Origin: CAZADH01 sp964483805
GTDB taxonomy: Bacteria; Muiribacteriota; Ozemobacteria; Ozemobacterales; Ozemobacteraceae
Direction of reading: 5' to 3'
DNA length: 7,088 nucleotides
Assembly: GCA_964483805.1 (NCBI GenBank)
Contig: CAZADH010000307.1
Coordinates: 1 to 7,088 of the forward strand
The notes beneath the pieces were generated by a model. It had not been told where the DNA came from. It made no database searches and saw nothing but the letters and a program-made list of their open reading frames with translations. The translations under genes were made by a program, and so were the position numbers. How positions within the stretch are numbered: the stretch's first letter is position 1; each line of letters starts with the position of its first letter. Shown piece by piece: positions 1-4,796 of this stretch.

Positions 1-2
1 CG

Positions 3-119
3 ATCATCTCCAACAACCTGAACGCAGTGATGAAATTTCTGGCGTCGATCACGATCGTGCTCAGCCTGCCTGCGACCGTGGCGGCATTCTTCGGTATTAA
101 TGTAAATTTACCGTTCGAG
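3..119 (+). CDS. corA: CorA-family divalent cation transporter, C-terminal fragment (5' end outside window, 3' end apparently lost)
   Basis: The frame opening at base 3 reads IISNNLNAVMKFLASITIV and then a hydrophobic helix ending in FFGINV. This matches the stalk end and first transmembrane helix of CorA channels, which carry Mg2+, Co2+ or Zn2+ across the inner membrane as pentamers. The usual GMN selectivity signature is GIN here; variants of GMN are known in the superfamily, so the ion may not be Mg2+. A normal CorA continues for about 30 residues with a short acidic loop, a second transmembrane helix and a basic tail. None of these is present. After about base 116 the frame becomes arginine- and proline-rich, reads through to a stop at 639-641, and looks like the antisense of the minus-strand gene at 108-446. 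The family call is confident for the fragment. Whether the loss is a real deletion, a frameshift or an assembly join cannot be decided here. Confidence 0.75.
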
Positions 120-446
120 TTCGAGGTTCAGCCGGGTCCCGCGCACCGTGCCGGTGAGCCAAAGTCGGGTCAACGCCTGCACCGTCGCCCCTGGATTCTT
201 CGCCACCAGGCCAACATCACGAAACGCGGTCGGCCACTGTTGCGCCTGCGCGATCACCCGCAAGGCCCCGCCGGTTTCCCAGGGCGACGGCGGGCTCGCG
301 GTTGCCCTCGCGGCGTCATCGGCACCTTGCCCCGACGCACACGCGAGCAGCAGCGCCATGACCACTCCGCACACAGCTCGCAAGACCGGCGACGACCGGC
401 AGCGGTGCGACTCATACATACACTGTATTACACTCACCATCCACAT
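108..446 (-). CDS. small predicted lipoprotein, unknown function
   Basis: This frame encodes 112 residues if it starts at the ATG at 446-444; other in-frame ATGs lie at 440 and 419. An arginine-containing N-terminal stretch is followed by a hydrophobic segment (about residues 24-35) and the sequence LLLAC. Cys36 is therefore a plausible lipidation site after signal peptidase II cleavage. The mature part is short: a flexible Ala/Ser/Pro linker, then about 55 residues with ordinary composition containing GLVAKNPGATVQALTRLWL. I do not recognise a family. Support for a real gene comes from the signal peptide, a GAGG ribosome site 8 bases before the ATG, and a good promoter upstream. The TAA stop at 110-108 lies just inside the CorA fragment, so the C-terminus may itself be cut or altered by whatever disrupted CorA. 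The opposite strand carries an overlapping open frame (148-474) that lacks these signals. Confidence 0.5.
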   Translation of the reverse strand: MWMVSVIQCMYESHRCRSSPVLRAVCGVVMALLLACASGQGADDAARATASPPSPWETGGALRVIAQAQQWPTAFRDVGLVAKNPGATVQALTRLWLTGTVRGTRLNLELER

Positions 447-454
447 TTCTCAAA

Positions 455-458
455 CCTC
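455..458 (-). promoter_or_regulatory. ribosome binding site of the lipoprotein gene
   Basis: On the minus strand GAGG lies 8 bases before the ATG at 446-444. This favours that codon over the ATGs at 440 and 419, although the signal peptide would look more typical if translation began at 419. Confidence 0.45.
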
Positions 459-467
459 GCCATCGAC

Positions 468-495
468 ATTGTAGCATCGAGTCCGGGTCTGTCCC
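468..495 (-). promoter_or_regulatory. predicted sigma70-type promoter for the lipoprotein gene
   Basis: Read on the minus strand, GGGACA (495-490) and TACAAT (473-468) are separated by 16 bases. The -10 matches the consensus at five of six positions and the -35 at four of six. Transcription would begin near 461, giving a leader of about 15 bases that includes the GAGG site. The -35 hexamer coincides with one of the TGTCCC repeat motifs, so the repeat may have supplied part of this promoter. This is a visual match only. Confidence 0.4.
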
Positions 496-509
496 TAGGG
501 TCTGTCCCC
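485..509 (+). repeat. paired TGTCCC motif, pair 1
   Basis: GGGTCTGTCCC occurs at 485-495 and again exactly at 498-508. The TGTCCC cores start at 490 and 503, 13 bases apart. A CCCTAGGG palindrome (493-500) lies between them. Short GTCTGTCCCC-type repeats are scattered through many bacterial genomes, often near REP-associated Y1 transposase genes. That link is from memory, and no transposase is visible here. Confidence 0.6.
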
Positions 510-555
510 CGACCGCGACGATCTGCAGAATTTTGCCATTTCAAGCCGGTCGCGC

Positions 556-565
556 TTGGCGCCAA
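556..565. repeat. 10-bp perfect palindrome TTGGCGCCAA
   Basis: TTGGCGCCAA is a perfect inverted repeat between the two motif pairs in the divergent intergenic region. It could be a small regulator site or chance in GC-rich DNA. Nothing else supports a role. Confidence 0.2.
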
Positions 566-570
566 ACTTG

Positions 571-599
571 CTGGGGGTCTGTCCCCAGTGCCTGTCCCC
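571..599 (+). repeat. paired TGTCCC motif, pair 2, with a small hairpin
   Basis: TGTCCCC occurs at 580-586 and 593-599, again 13 bases apart. The first copy sits in the loop and arm of a possible hairpin: CTGGGG (571-576), loop GTCTGT, CCCCAG (583-588). GGGTCTGTCCC (575-585) is identical to both copies of pair 1. There is no T-tract, so it is not a typical intrinsic terminator. Confidence 0.6.
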
Positions 600-618
600 T
601 ATTCACACCTATCCACAA

Positions 619-647
619 TTGCCGTGGGCGGGCGGCGCTGATACCAT
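619..647 (+). promoter_or_regulatory. candidate extended -10 promoter giving a leaderless methyltransferase transcript
   Basis: TTGCCG (619-624) and TACCAT (642-647) are separated by 17 bases, and TG at 639-640 adds an extended -10 element. The last base of the -10 lies 7 bases before the ATG at 655, so the transcript would begin at or next to that codon. No clear Shine-Dalgarno sequence precedes 655 or 646, which fits a leaderless start. Each hexamer matches the consensus at only four of six positions, so this is tentative. Confidence 0.3.
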
Positions 648-654
648 GGGCGGC

Positions 655-2220
655 ATGAACGAACTACCACTGGTCCGGTTGCGAAAAGACAAAGAGTTCA
701 TGCTCCTGCGGGGGCATCCCTGGATTTATGCCCAGGCGGTGCACGAGGTCGAGGAAAGACTGGGCACCGGCACCGTCGTCCGCCTGATCACCCACAAGGG
801 CTGGGAGCTTGGCCTCGCGTTGCTCGACCGCGACTCGCCGATTCTCCTGCGCCTGCTTGCCGGCTCAGTCGGCACCACGCACGACGACTTCGACCGTGAA
901 CTCGCGGCGCGCCTGACGCGCGCCCTCGAGTTGCGGGAACGCCTCTTTGCCGACCGCAGCGACACCGATTGTTATCGGCTGGTCTACGGCGAGGGCGACG
1001 GCCTGCCGGGCCTGGTCATCGACCGCTACGGCGACGGGTTGGTGATGCAAACCTACTCAGCCGGCTGGCAGCCGCACGTGGCACGGATCGTGCAACTCCT
1101 GCTCGAACGGCAGCGCAGCGCGCGCTGGGTTTACCAGCGCCACCACGTCCGCCGTGCCGCCGCGCGCGACGACGGCGCCGGCGACGGCGGCTCACCGGGC
1201 GATTTGTTGCACGGCACCAACCTGCCCGAGCGTCTGGTGGTGCGCGAAAACGGGTTGCAGTTCGTCTGCGACCCGGTGCACGGCCAGAAGACCGGGCTGT
1301 TTCTCGATCAACGCGACAACCGGGCCCTCATTCGCGACCTGGCCCGCGATCGCACCGTGCTCAACCTCTGCGCCTACAACGGTGGCTTTACCGTGTATGC
1401 TCTGGCCGGCGGCGCCCGCCGCGTCGTCTCGGTCGACCTCGCCGGGCCGGCCCTCGACGACGCCCGCGAGAACTGCCGACGCAACGGTTTCACCGTCGGC
1501 GAGCGCNNNNNNNNNNATTTCGTCAAAGCCGACATGGTCCAGTATCTCGAACGCAGCCCCGACGGCGCATTCGACCTGATGGTCGTCGATCCGCCGTCGA
1601 TGGCGCGCTCGCGCGCCGAGGTCGACCGGGCCTGCCAGACCTACTACAAGCTCAACCGCCTGGCCCTGGCCAAAGTTGCCGAGAACGGACTTGTATTTAC
1701 AGCGTCTTGCTCGAGTCAGATCGATCGCGACCGGTTCCTCACCGTGATCGCCGACGCCGCGGCCGCTACCGGGCGCACCGTGCAACTGCTGCACGAGGCG
1801 CACCATCCCGCCGATCACCCGATCCCGCTTGGGTTCGCAGAGGGAAGGTATTTGCACGGACTGCTCCTGCGCGTCACCGGCACAGCCTGGGAAGGTCCGC
1901 GACCGACGGCCCCGCGTCGCGACTTCTCGAGCGACAACGGAAACCTTTCCCACACTGCCGATCGGGTCCGCCCGCCCCGACCAACCGCTGCACGGCCGGG
2001 CGGCCCGCGACCGGGCGGCCCGCGACAGGGCGACCCGCGCGGCGGCGGGCCCGAGCGCACGGATGCGCGAAGTGGGCCCTTGCAGCCACGATGGCGCAAT
2101 CGCAAGGGACCTCTCCCGCGTCATCAGGGACGAGCCTCCGGGAAGAACCCACGGAGTGATTCGCCCCCCGCTCAACACGGCCCGCACCGCCCCGGCGGCA
2201 GCAAACCAGGCCCGCAATGA
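655..2220 (+). CDS. rlmI: RlmI-like class I SAM-dependent 23S rRNA (cytosine-C5) methyltransferase with Arg/Pro/Gly-rich tail
   Basis: The product transfers a methyl group from SAM to a cytosine in 23S rRNA; E. coli RlmI modifies C1962. The start at 655 (521 residues) begins MNELPLVRLRKDKEF directly before the conserved RGHPWIYAQAV of the N-terminal PUA domain; ATG 646 would add three residues. Visible motifs are YGEGDGLPGLVIDRYGD (about 115-131), GQKTGLFLDQRDNR (about 210-223), SAM motif I VLNLCAYNGGFT (about 235-246), VVDPPS (about 310-315) and TASCSS (about 349-354). The family core ends near residue 407 at LHGLLLRV, close to the usual 390-400 residues. The further 114 or so residues are basic and probably disordered. 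The ten-N gap at 1507-1516 falls between GER and FVKAD and the frame is kept across it. In relatives only one or two residues lie here, so the true gap may be as short as about 4 bases. The stop overlaps the Nudix gene start in ATGA. The family is certain; the exact rRNA target is inferred. Confidence 0.9.
   Translation: MNELPLVRLRKDKEFMLLRGHPWIYAQAVHEVEERLGTGTVVRLITHKGWELGLALLDRDSPILLRLLAGSVGTTHDDFDRELAARLTRALELRERLFADRSDTDCYRLVYGEGDGLPGLVIDRYGDGLVMQTYSAGWQPHVARIVQLLLERQRSARWVYQRHHVRRAAARDDGAGDGGSPGDLLHGTNLPERLVVRENGLQFVCDPVHGQKTGLFLDQRDNRALIRDLARDRTVLNLCAYNGGFTVYALAGGARRVVSVDLAGPALDDARENCRRNGFTVGERXXXXFVKADMVQYLERSPDGAFDLMVVDPPSMARSRAEVDRACQTYYKLNRLALAKVAENGLVFTASCSSQIDRDRFLTVIADAAAATGRTVQLLHEAHHPADHPIPLGFAEGRYLHGLLLRVTGTAWEGPRPTAPRRDFSSDNGNLSHTADRVRPPRPTAARPGGPRPGGPRQGDPRGGGPERTDARSGPLQPRWRNRKGPLPRHQGRASGKNPRSDSPPAQHGPHRPGGSKPGPQ
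1507..1516. other. assembly gap (10 N) inside rlmI
   Basis: Ten Ns of placeholder length. The reading frame before and after agrees with a missing length of 3k+1 bases. Comparison with the family pattern (Arg, one or two residues, then Phe-Val) suggests that very little is missing. Confidence 0.95.
1996..2040 (+). repeat. 15-bp tandem repeat, three units, encoding PGGPR pentapeptides
   Basis: The unit CCGGGCGGCCCGCGA is present exactly at 1996-2010 and 2011-2025. A third copy with three mismatches lies at 2026-2040. In the methyltransferase frame the units read PGGPR, PGGPR and QGDPR, followed by GGGPE. This lies in the extra C-terminal tail, outside the catalytic domain. Such repeats commonly change copy number by slippage. 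Confidence 0.8.
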
Positions 2221-2615
2221 TCGAGGTCGTCGCCGCCGTCGTCATCGCGGGGTCCCGCTTTCTCATGGTCCCCCGCGATGATGGCGATCTGGCCGGACTG
2301 TTCGAGTTCCCCGGCGGCAAGGTCGAACCCGGCGAATCCTGGGCCGAGGCAGTCGCCCGTGAGCTGGTCGAGGAACTCGACCTGAGCGTCATCCCCGGCG
2401 CACACCTCTTGACGCTCGAACACGATTATCCAAAGAAGAGAGTGCGCCTGCACTTCATCGCCTGCACGCCCACACCAGCGCTCACGGCATGGAACCCGCC
2501 CCCACCGGCAGCCTGGTTCACCCTGACCGATAGTAAGAGACTGGACTGCTGCCCCGCCGATGCGCGCGCACTGGCCCTGTTGCCGTGGCGCAGCATCCTG
2601 CCCGAAGCACCGTGA
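2217..2615 (+). CDS. Nudix hydrolase, MutT-like (8-oxo-dGTP or CTP-type pyrophosphohydrolase)
   Basis: The product has 132 residues, the normal size for a single-domain MutT-like enzyme. It starts MIEVVAAVVIAGSRFLMVPR, as expected for the first strand. The Nudix box is clear: Gly34, Glu40 and then RELVEEL at residues 48-54, with Glu49, Glu52 and Glu53 as Mg2+ ligands. FEFPGGKVEPGE (29-40) resembles MutT and NudG proteins that remove oxidised or modified nucleotides from the pool. The conserved glycine after REUXEE-X is Asp55 here (EELDL), a tolerated but less common replacement. The start codon overlaps the upstream stop (ATGA), so translation is probably coupled to the methyltransferase. Nudix substrates cannot be assigned from sequence alone, so no gene symbol is given. 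Confidence 0.88.
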   Translation: MIEVVAAVVIAGSRFLMVPRDDGDLAGLFEFPGGKVEPGESWAEAVARELVEELDLSVIPGAHLLTLEHDYPKKRVRLHFIACTPTPALTAWNPPPPAAWFTLTDSKRLDCCPADARALALLPWRSILPEAP

Positions 2616-2648
2616 ACTGTCTCGCACTGCCGCAAACAATACGGTAGA

Positions 2649-2668
2649 TGTCCCCGCATTCTGTCCCC
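2649..2668 (+). repeat. paired TGTCCCC motif, pair 3, upstream of buk
   Basis: TGTCCCC occurs at 2649-2655 and 2662-2668, exactly 13 bases apart, the same spacing as the two pairs before rlmI. The second copy touches the AAGGAAAGG ribosome site of buk. The pair lies in the 70-base gap between the Nudix gene and buk. Confidence 0.55.
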
Positions 2669-2677
2669 AAGGAAAGG
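2669..2677 (+). promoter_or_regulatory. ribosome binding site of buk
   Basis: AAGGAAAGG lies 8 bases before the ATG at 2686. It fixes that start, which is followed at once by the conserved LILVINPGSTSTK. The open frame extends upstream to 2560, but that part overlaps the Nudix gene and is not coding. Confidence 0.75.
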
Positions 2678-2685
2678 CAAGTATA

Positions 2686-3757
2686 ATGCAAGACAAACCG
2701 TTGATTCTCGTGATCAACCCCGGATCCACCTCGACGAAGATCGCTCTCTTTGCCGGCGAAGAGATGCGCCAGCACACGGAACTGACGCATCCGACGCACA
2801 TACTCAGTAAATACTCGAGCAATCTTGCCCAACTCGATTTTCGCCTCGCCGCCGTCGAGGACGCCCTGCGGGAGTNNNNNNNNNNAACCGCGCGATCTCG
2901 CGGCGGTGATTGGCCGGGGTGGCCCGCTCGAGCCGATGGCCAGCGGCGTCTACCAGGTGGGGCAGACGCTCCTCGACGACCTGTCGTCGGGCAAACTGGT
3001 CGATCACGCATCGATACTGGGCGGGCTGATCGCCTACAAACTCGCCACCCCCAACGAGCGGCCCGCGTTCATTGCCGACCCGGTGTCGGTCGATGAGTTC
3101 TCGCCGCTCGCGCGCATCTCGGGCTGGCCGGAACTGCCACGCATTTCACTGTCGCATGCGCTCAACATCAAGGCCGTGGTACGCCGGTTCGCCCGCGAGC
3201 GCAACGTCGGCACCGACAAACTGAACCTCGTGGTTGCGCATCTTGGCGGCGGGTTTTCGATTGCGGCGCACGAGAAAGGTCTGCAGGTCGACGTCAACAA
3301 CGCCAATGATGCGGGTCCGATGAGTCCCGAGCGCGTCGGCACGCTACCGCTGGGCGGGTTGCTGAAACTGGCCACGGCCCCCGGCACCGATGCGGCCACG
3401 CTGAAGAAGAAATTCATCGGCAAGGGCGGCATGGTCGCGCACCTCGGCACGGCCGACGGCCGCGAGGTCGAGAAGCGCATCCAGGCCGGTGATGAGAAAG
3501 CCAGACTGATCTTCGAAGCGATGGCCTATCAAATCGCCAAGGAAATCGGCGCCATGGCCACGGTGATGAAGGGCAAGGTCGACGGCATCATCCTCACCGG
3601 CGGACTCGCCCACCAGAAACGGCTCGTGGCCTGGATCACCGAACGCGTGGCGTTCATCGCCCCCGTCACCACCTACCCAGGCCAGGACGAGATGAAGGCG
3701 CTGGCCGAGCATGCGTTGACAGCCCTCCGTCAGCCTGATACGGTCAAATCATATTGA
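2686..3757 (+). CDS. buk: butyrate kinase (interrupted by an assembly gap)
   Basis: Butyrate kinase (EC 2.7.2.7, acetokinase fold) makes ATP from ADP and butyryl-phosphate in the cytoplasm. The N-terminus has the phosphate-binding VINPGSTSTK (residues 9-18). After the gap come VIGRGG, then VVAHLGGGFSIA and NDAGPMSPERVGTLP, and near the C-terminus IILTGGLAH; all are family signatures. The length is about 357 residues plus the gap, normal for Buk. The frame changes at the ten-N run (2876-2885): codons before it are in one frame and codons after it in the next. This is explained if the true missing length is a multiple of three. The family pattern between the helix ending ALRE and DLAAVIGRGG suggests only a few missing residues, so the gene is probably intact. 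The ptb gene follows after 28 bases. Related branched or short acids are possible substrates. Confidence 0.93.
2876..2885. other. assembly gap (10 N) inside buk, wrong length
   Basis: The reading frame changes across these placeholder Ns while both sides are clearly butyrate kinase. The real missing sequence should therefore be a multiple of three bases, perhaps 9 to 18, judged by the expected number of residues before the VIGRGG motif. Confidence 0.95.
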
Positions 3758-3771
3758 CTGCGGGTCGGCAC

Positions 3772-3777
3772 AAGGAG
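3772..3777 (+). promoter_or_regulatory. ribosome binding site of ptb
   Basis: AAGGAG lies 8 bases before the ATG at 3786, in the 28-base gap after the buk stop. It is the best-matched ribosome site in the window and supports separate, efficient translation of ptb from the buk-ptb message. Confidence 0.8.
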
Positions 3778-3785
3778 CAGAACCG

Positions 3786-4661
3786 ATGAACTTCGCTGAA
3801 CTCGAAAAGAAACTCGGGGGGAAGAAGACCCCGCTCGCCATCTGCATGCCCGAAGACCTCGATACACTCGAGGCGGCGGCCGAAGCGGCCGAGATCGGTT
3901 TGATCGAACCCGTGCTCGTGGGGCGCAGCGACCACCTCACCCCTCTGTTCAAGCAGTGTGCGCTGGCCGCCAGGTGGCGACTCGTCCCGGTCAGCGACGA
4001 GGCCGCTGCCGCAGTCGAGACGGTCCGACTCGTGCGCGACGGCGAAGCGAAGGCCCTGATGAAAGGCACCATCGCCACGCCGACCTTATTGAAAGCCGTT
4101 CTCAATAATGACACCGGCATCAAAGATTCGCCGGTGCTCAGTCATGTCCTCATCTTTGAATGGCAGGGCCGGTTCCGCTTTCTCACTGACGGCGGCCTGA
4201 TCCCCCACCCGACACTCGCCGAAAAAGAGGCAATCATCAATAACGCGGTCAAGTGCGCCCGGCGCCTGGGGTGCGACAAACCGCGCGTTGCGGTGCTGTC
4301 GGCCGTCGAGAAGGTCAATGCCAAGATCCCCTCAACGCTCGATGCAGCGGTGTTGGCGAAGATGGGCGAGCGTGGCCAGATCAAGAACTGTGTCGTCGAC
4401 GGTCCGCTCGCACTCGACAACGCGATTTCGCTCGAGTCGGCGCACCACAAGGGCCTGTTCAACGACGTGGTCGGCGAGGCCGAGGTGTTGGTGGCTCCCG
4501 ATATCGACACGGGCAATATCCTGGGCAAGACCCTGATCTACTTTGGGCACCTGCCGGTTGGCGGCCTGGTCATCGGCGCGAAAGCACCAATTGTCTTGCT
4601 GTCGCGCGCCGACACGAAAGAGATCCGACTCAACTCGATCCGCCTGGCGCTCAGCGCATAA
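3786..4661 (+). CDS. ptb: phosphate butyryltransferase
   Basis: Ptb (EC 2.3.1.19) exchanges CoA for phosphate on butyryl-CoA, giving butyryl-phosphate for Buk. It belongs to the phosphate acetyl/butyryltransferase family. The product has 291 residues, close to the usual 300 or so. Visible family blocks are MKGTIAT (92-98), LSHV (118-121), DGGLIPHPTLAEKEAIINNA (from about 135), LSAVEKVNAKIPSTLDAA, VDGPLALDNAIS (from about 204), PDIDTGNILGKTL (from about 238) and GAKAPIVLLSRADT (264-277). These fit Ptb better than the longer Pta proteins. In Clostridium the order is ptb-buk; here buk comes first. The pair gives a terminal acid-forming, ATP-yielding step; the genes that make the acyl-CoA are not in the window. 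A related short or branched acyl-CoA could be the true substrate. Confidence 0.93.
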   Translation: MNFAELEKKLGGKKTPLAICMPEDLDTLEAAAEAAEIGLIEPVLVGRSDHLTPLFKQCALAARWRLVPVSDEAAAAVETVRLVRDGEAKALMKGTIATPTLLKAVLNNDTGIKDSPVLSHVLIFEWQGRFRFLTDGGLIPHPTLAEKEAIINNAVKCARRLGCDKPRVAVLSAVEKVNAKIPSTLDAAVLAKMGERGQIKNCVVDGPLALDNAISLESAHHKGLFNDVVGEAEVLVAPDIDTGNILGKTLIYFGHLPVGGLVIGAKAPIVLLSRADTKEIRLNSIRLALSA

Positions 4662-4662
4662 C

Positions 4663-4672
4663 NNNNNNNNNN
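4663..4672. other. assembly gap (10 N) after ptb
   Basis: The Ns begin one base after the ptb stop. The true size is unknown, so a terminator, promoter or small gene between ptb and the next gene could be hidden. The visible bases 4673-4757 hold no clear hairpin terminator. Confidence 0.95.
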
Positions 4673-4744
4673 CCACGGGCGCTACTGTCCGGTTGCCGTT
4701 CCGCCCCGTCCTGGTTTCATACATACTTGATATTGCCCTTTTCC

Positions 4745-4760
4745 AGGAAGGAAACGACTG
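4745..4760 (+). promoter_or_regulatory. strong ribosome site before a possible CTG start (4758-4760)
   Basis: AGGAAGG (4745-4751) is followed after 6 bases by CTG at 4758-4760, in frame with the large membrane protein. The first ATG at 4797 has no recognisable ribosome site. An in-frame stop at 4728-4730 bounds the search, and no in-frame ATG, GTG or TTG occurs between it and 4797. A CTG start would add 13 residues (MTPIAPSAPTPDR). Confidence 0.4.
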
Positions 4761-4796
4761 ACCCCGATCGCCCCCTCTGCTCCGACTCCAGACCGG

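Noticed and set aside
148..474. Plus-strand open frame over the lipoprotein gene
   Set aside because: There is no ribosome site, it is rich in Cys/His/Thr, and the opposite strand has a signal peptide, promoter and ribosome site.
571..588. Intrinsic terminator at the CTGGGG/CCCCAG hairpin
   Set aside because: The stem is only 6 bp and there is no T-tract on either side.
485..599. CRISPR-like array
   Set aside because: The repeated unit is only about 11 bases, the spacing alternates between 13 and about 77-90 bases, and there are no cas genes.
556..654. Upstream extension of the methyltransferase to an ATG at 556
   Set aside because: The extra residues would cover repeat motifs and the promoter region and precede the family's normal N-terminus.
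1192..2217. Minus-strand open frame of 341 codons opposite the methyltransferase
   Set aside because: It is fully antisense to a clear RlmI-like gene, spans the N gap and has no motif or ribosome site.
2682..2687. Perfect TATAAT overlapping the buk start codon
   Set aside because: The expected -35 position holds TTCTGT, a poor match, and transcription would begin inside buk. It is probably chance from the AT-rich start region.
412..4726. Shared 10-mer TCATACATAC at 412-421 and 4717-4726
   Set aside because: It is short, single and in unrelated contexts (inside the lipoprotein gene and after ptb). It is consistent with chance.
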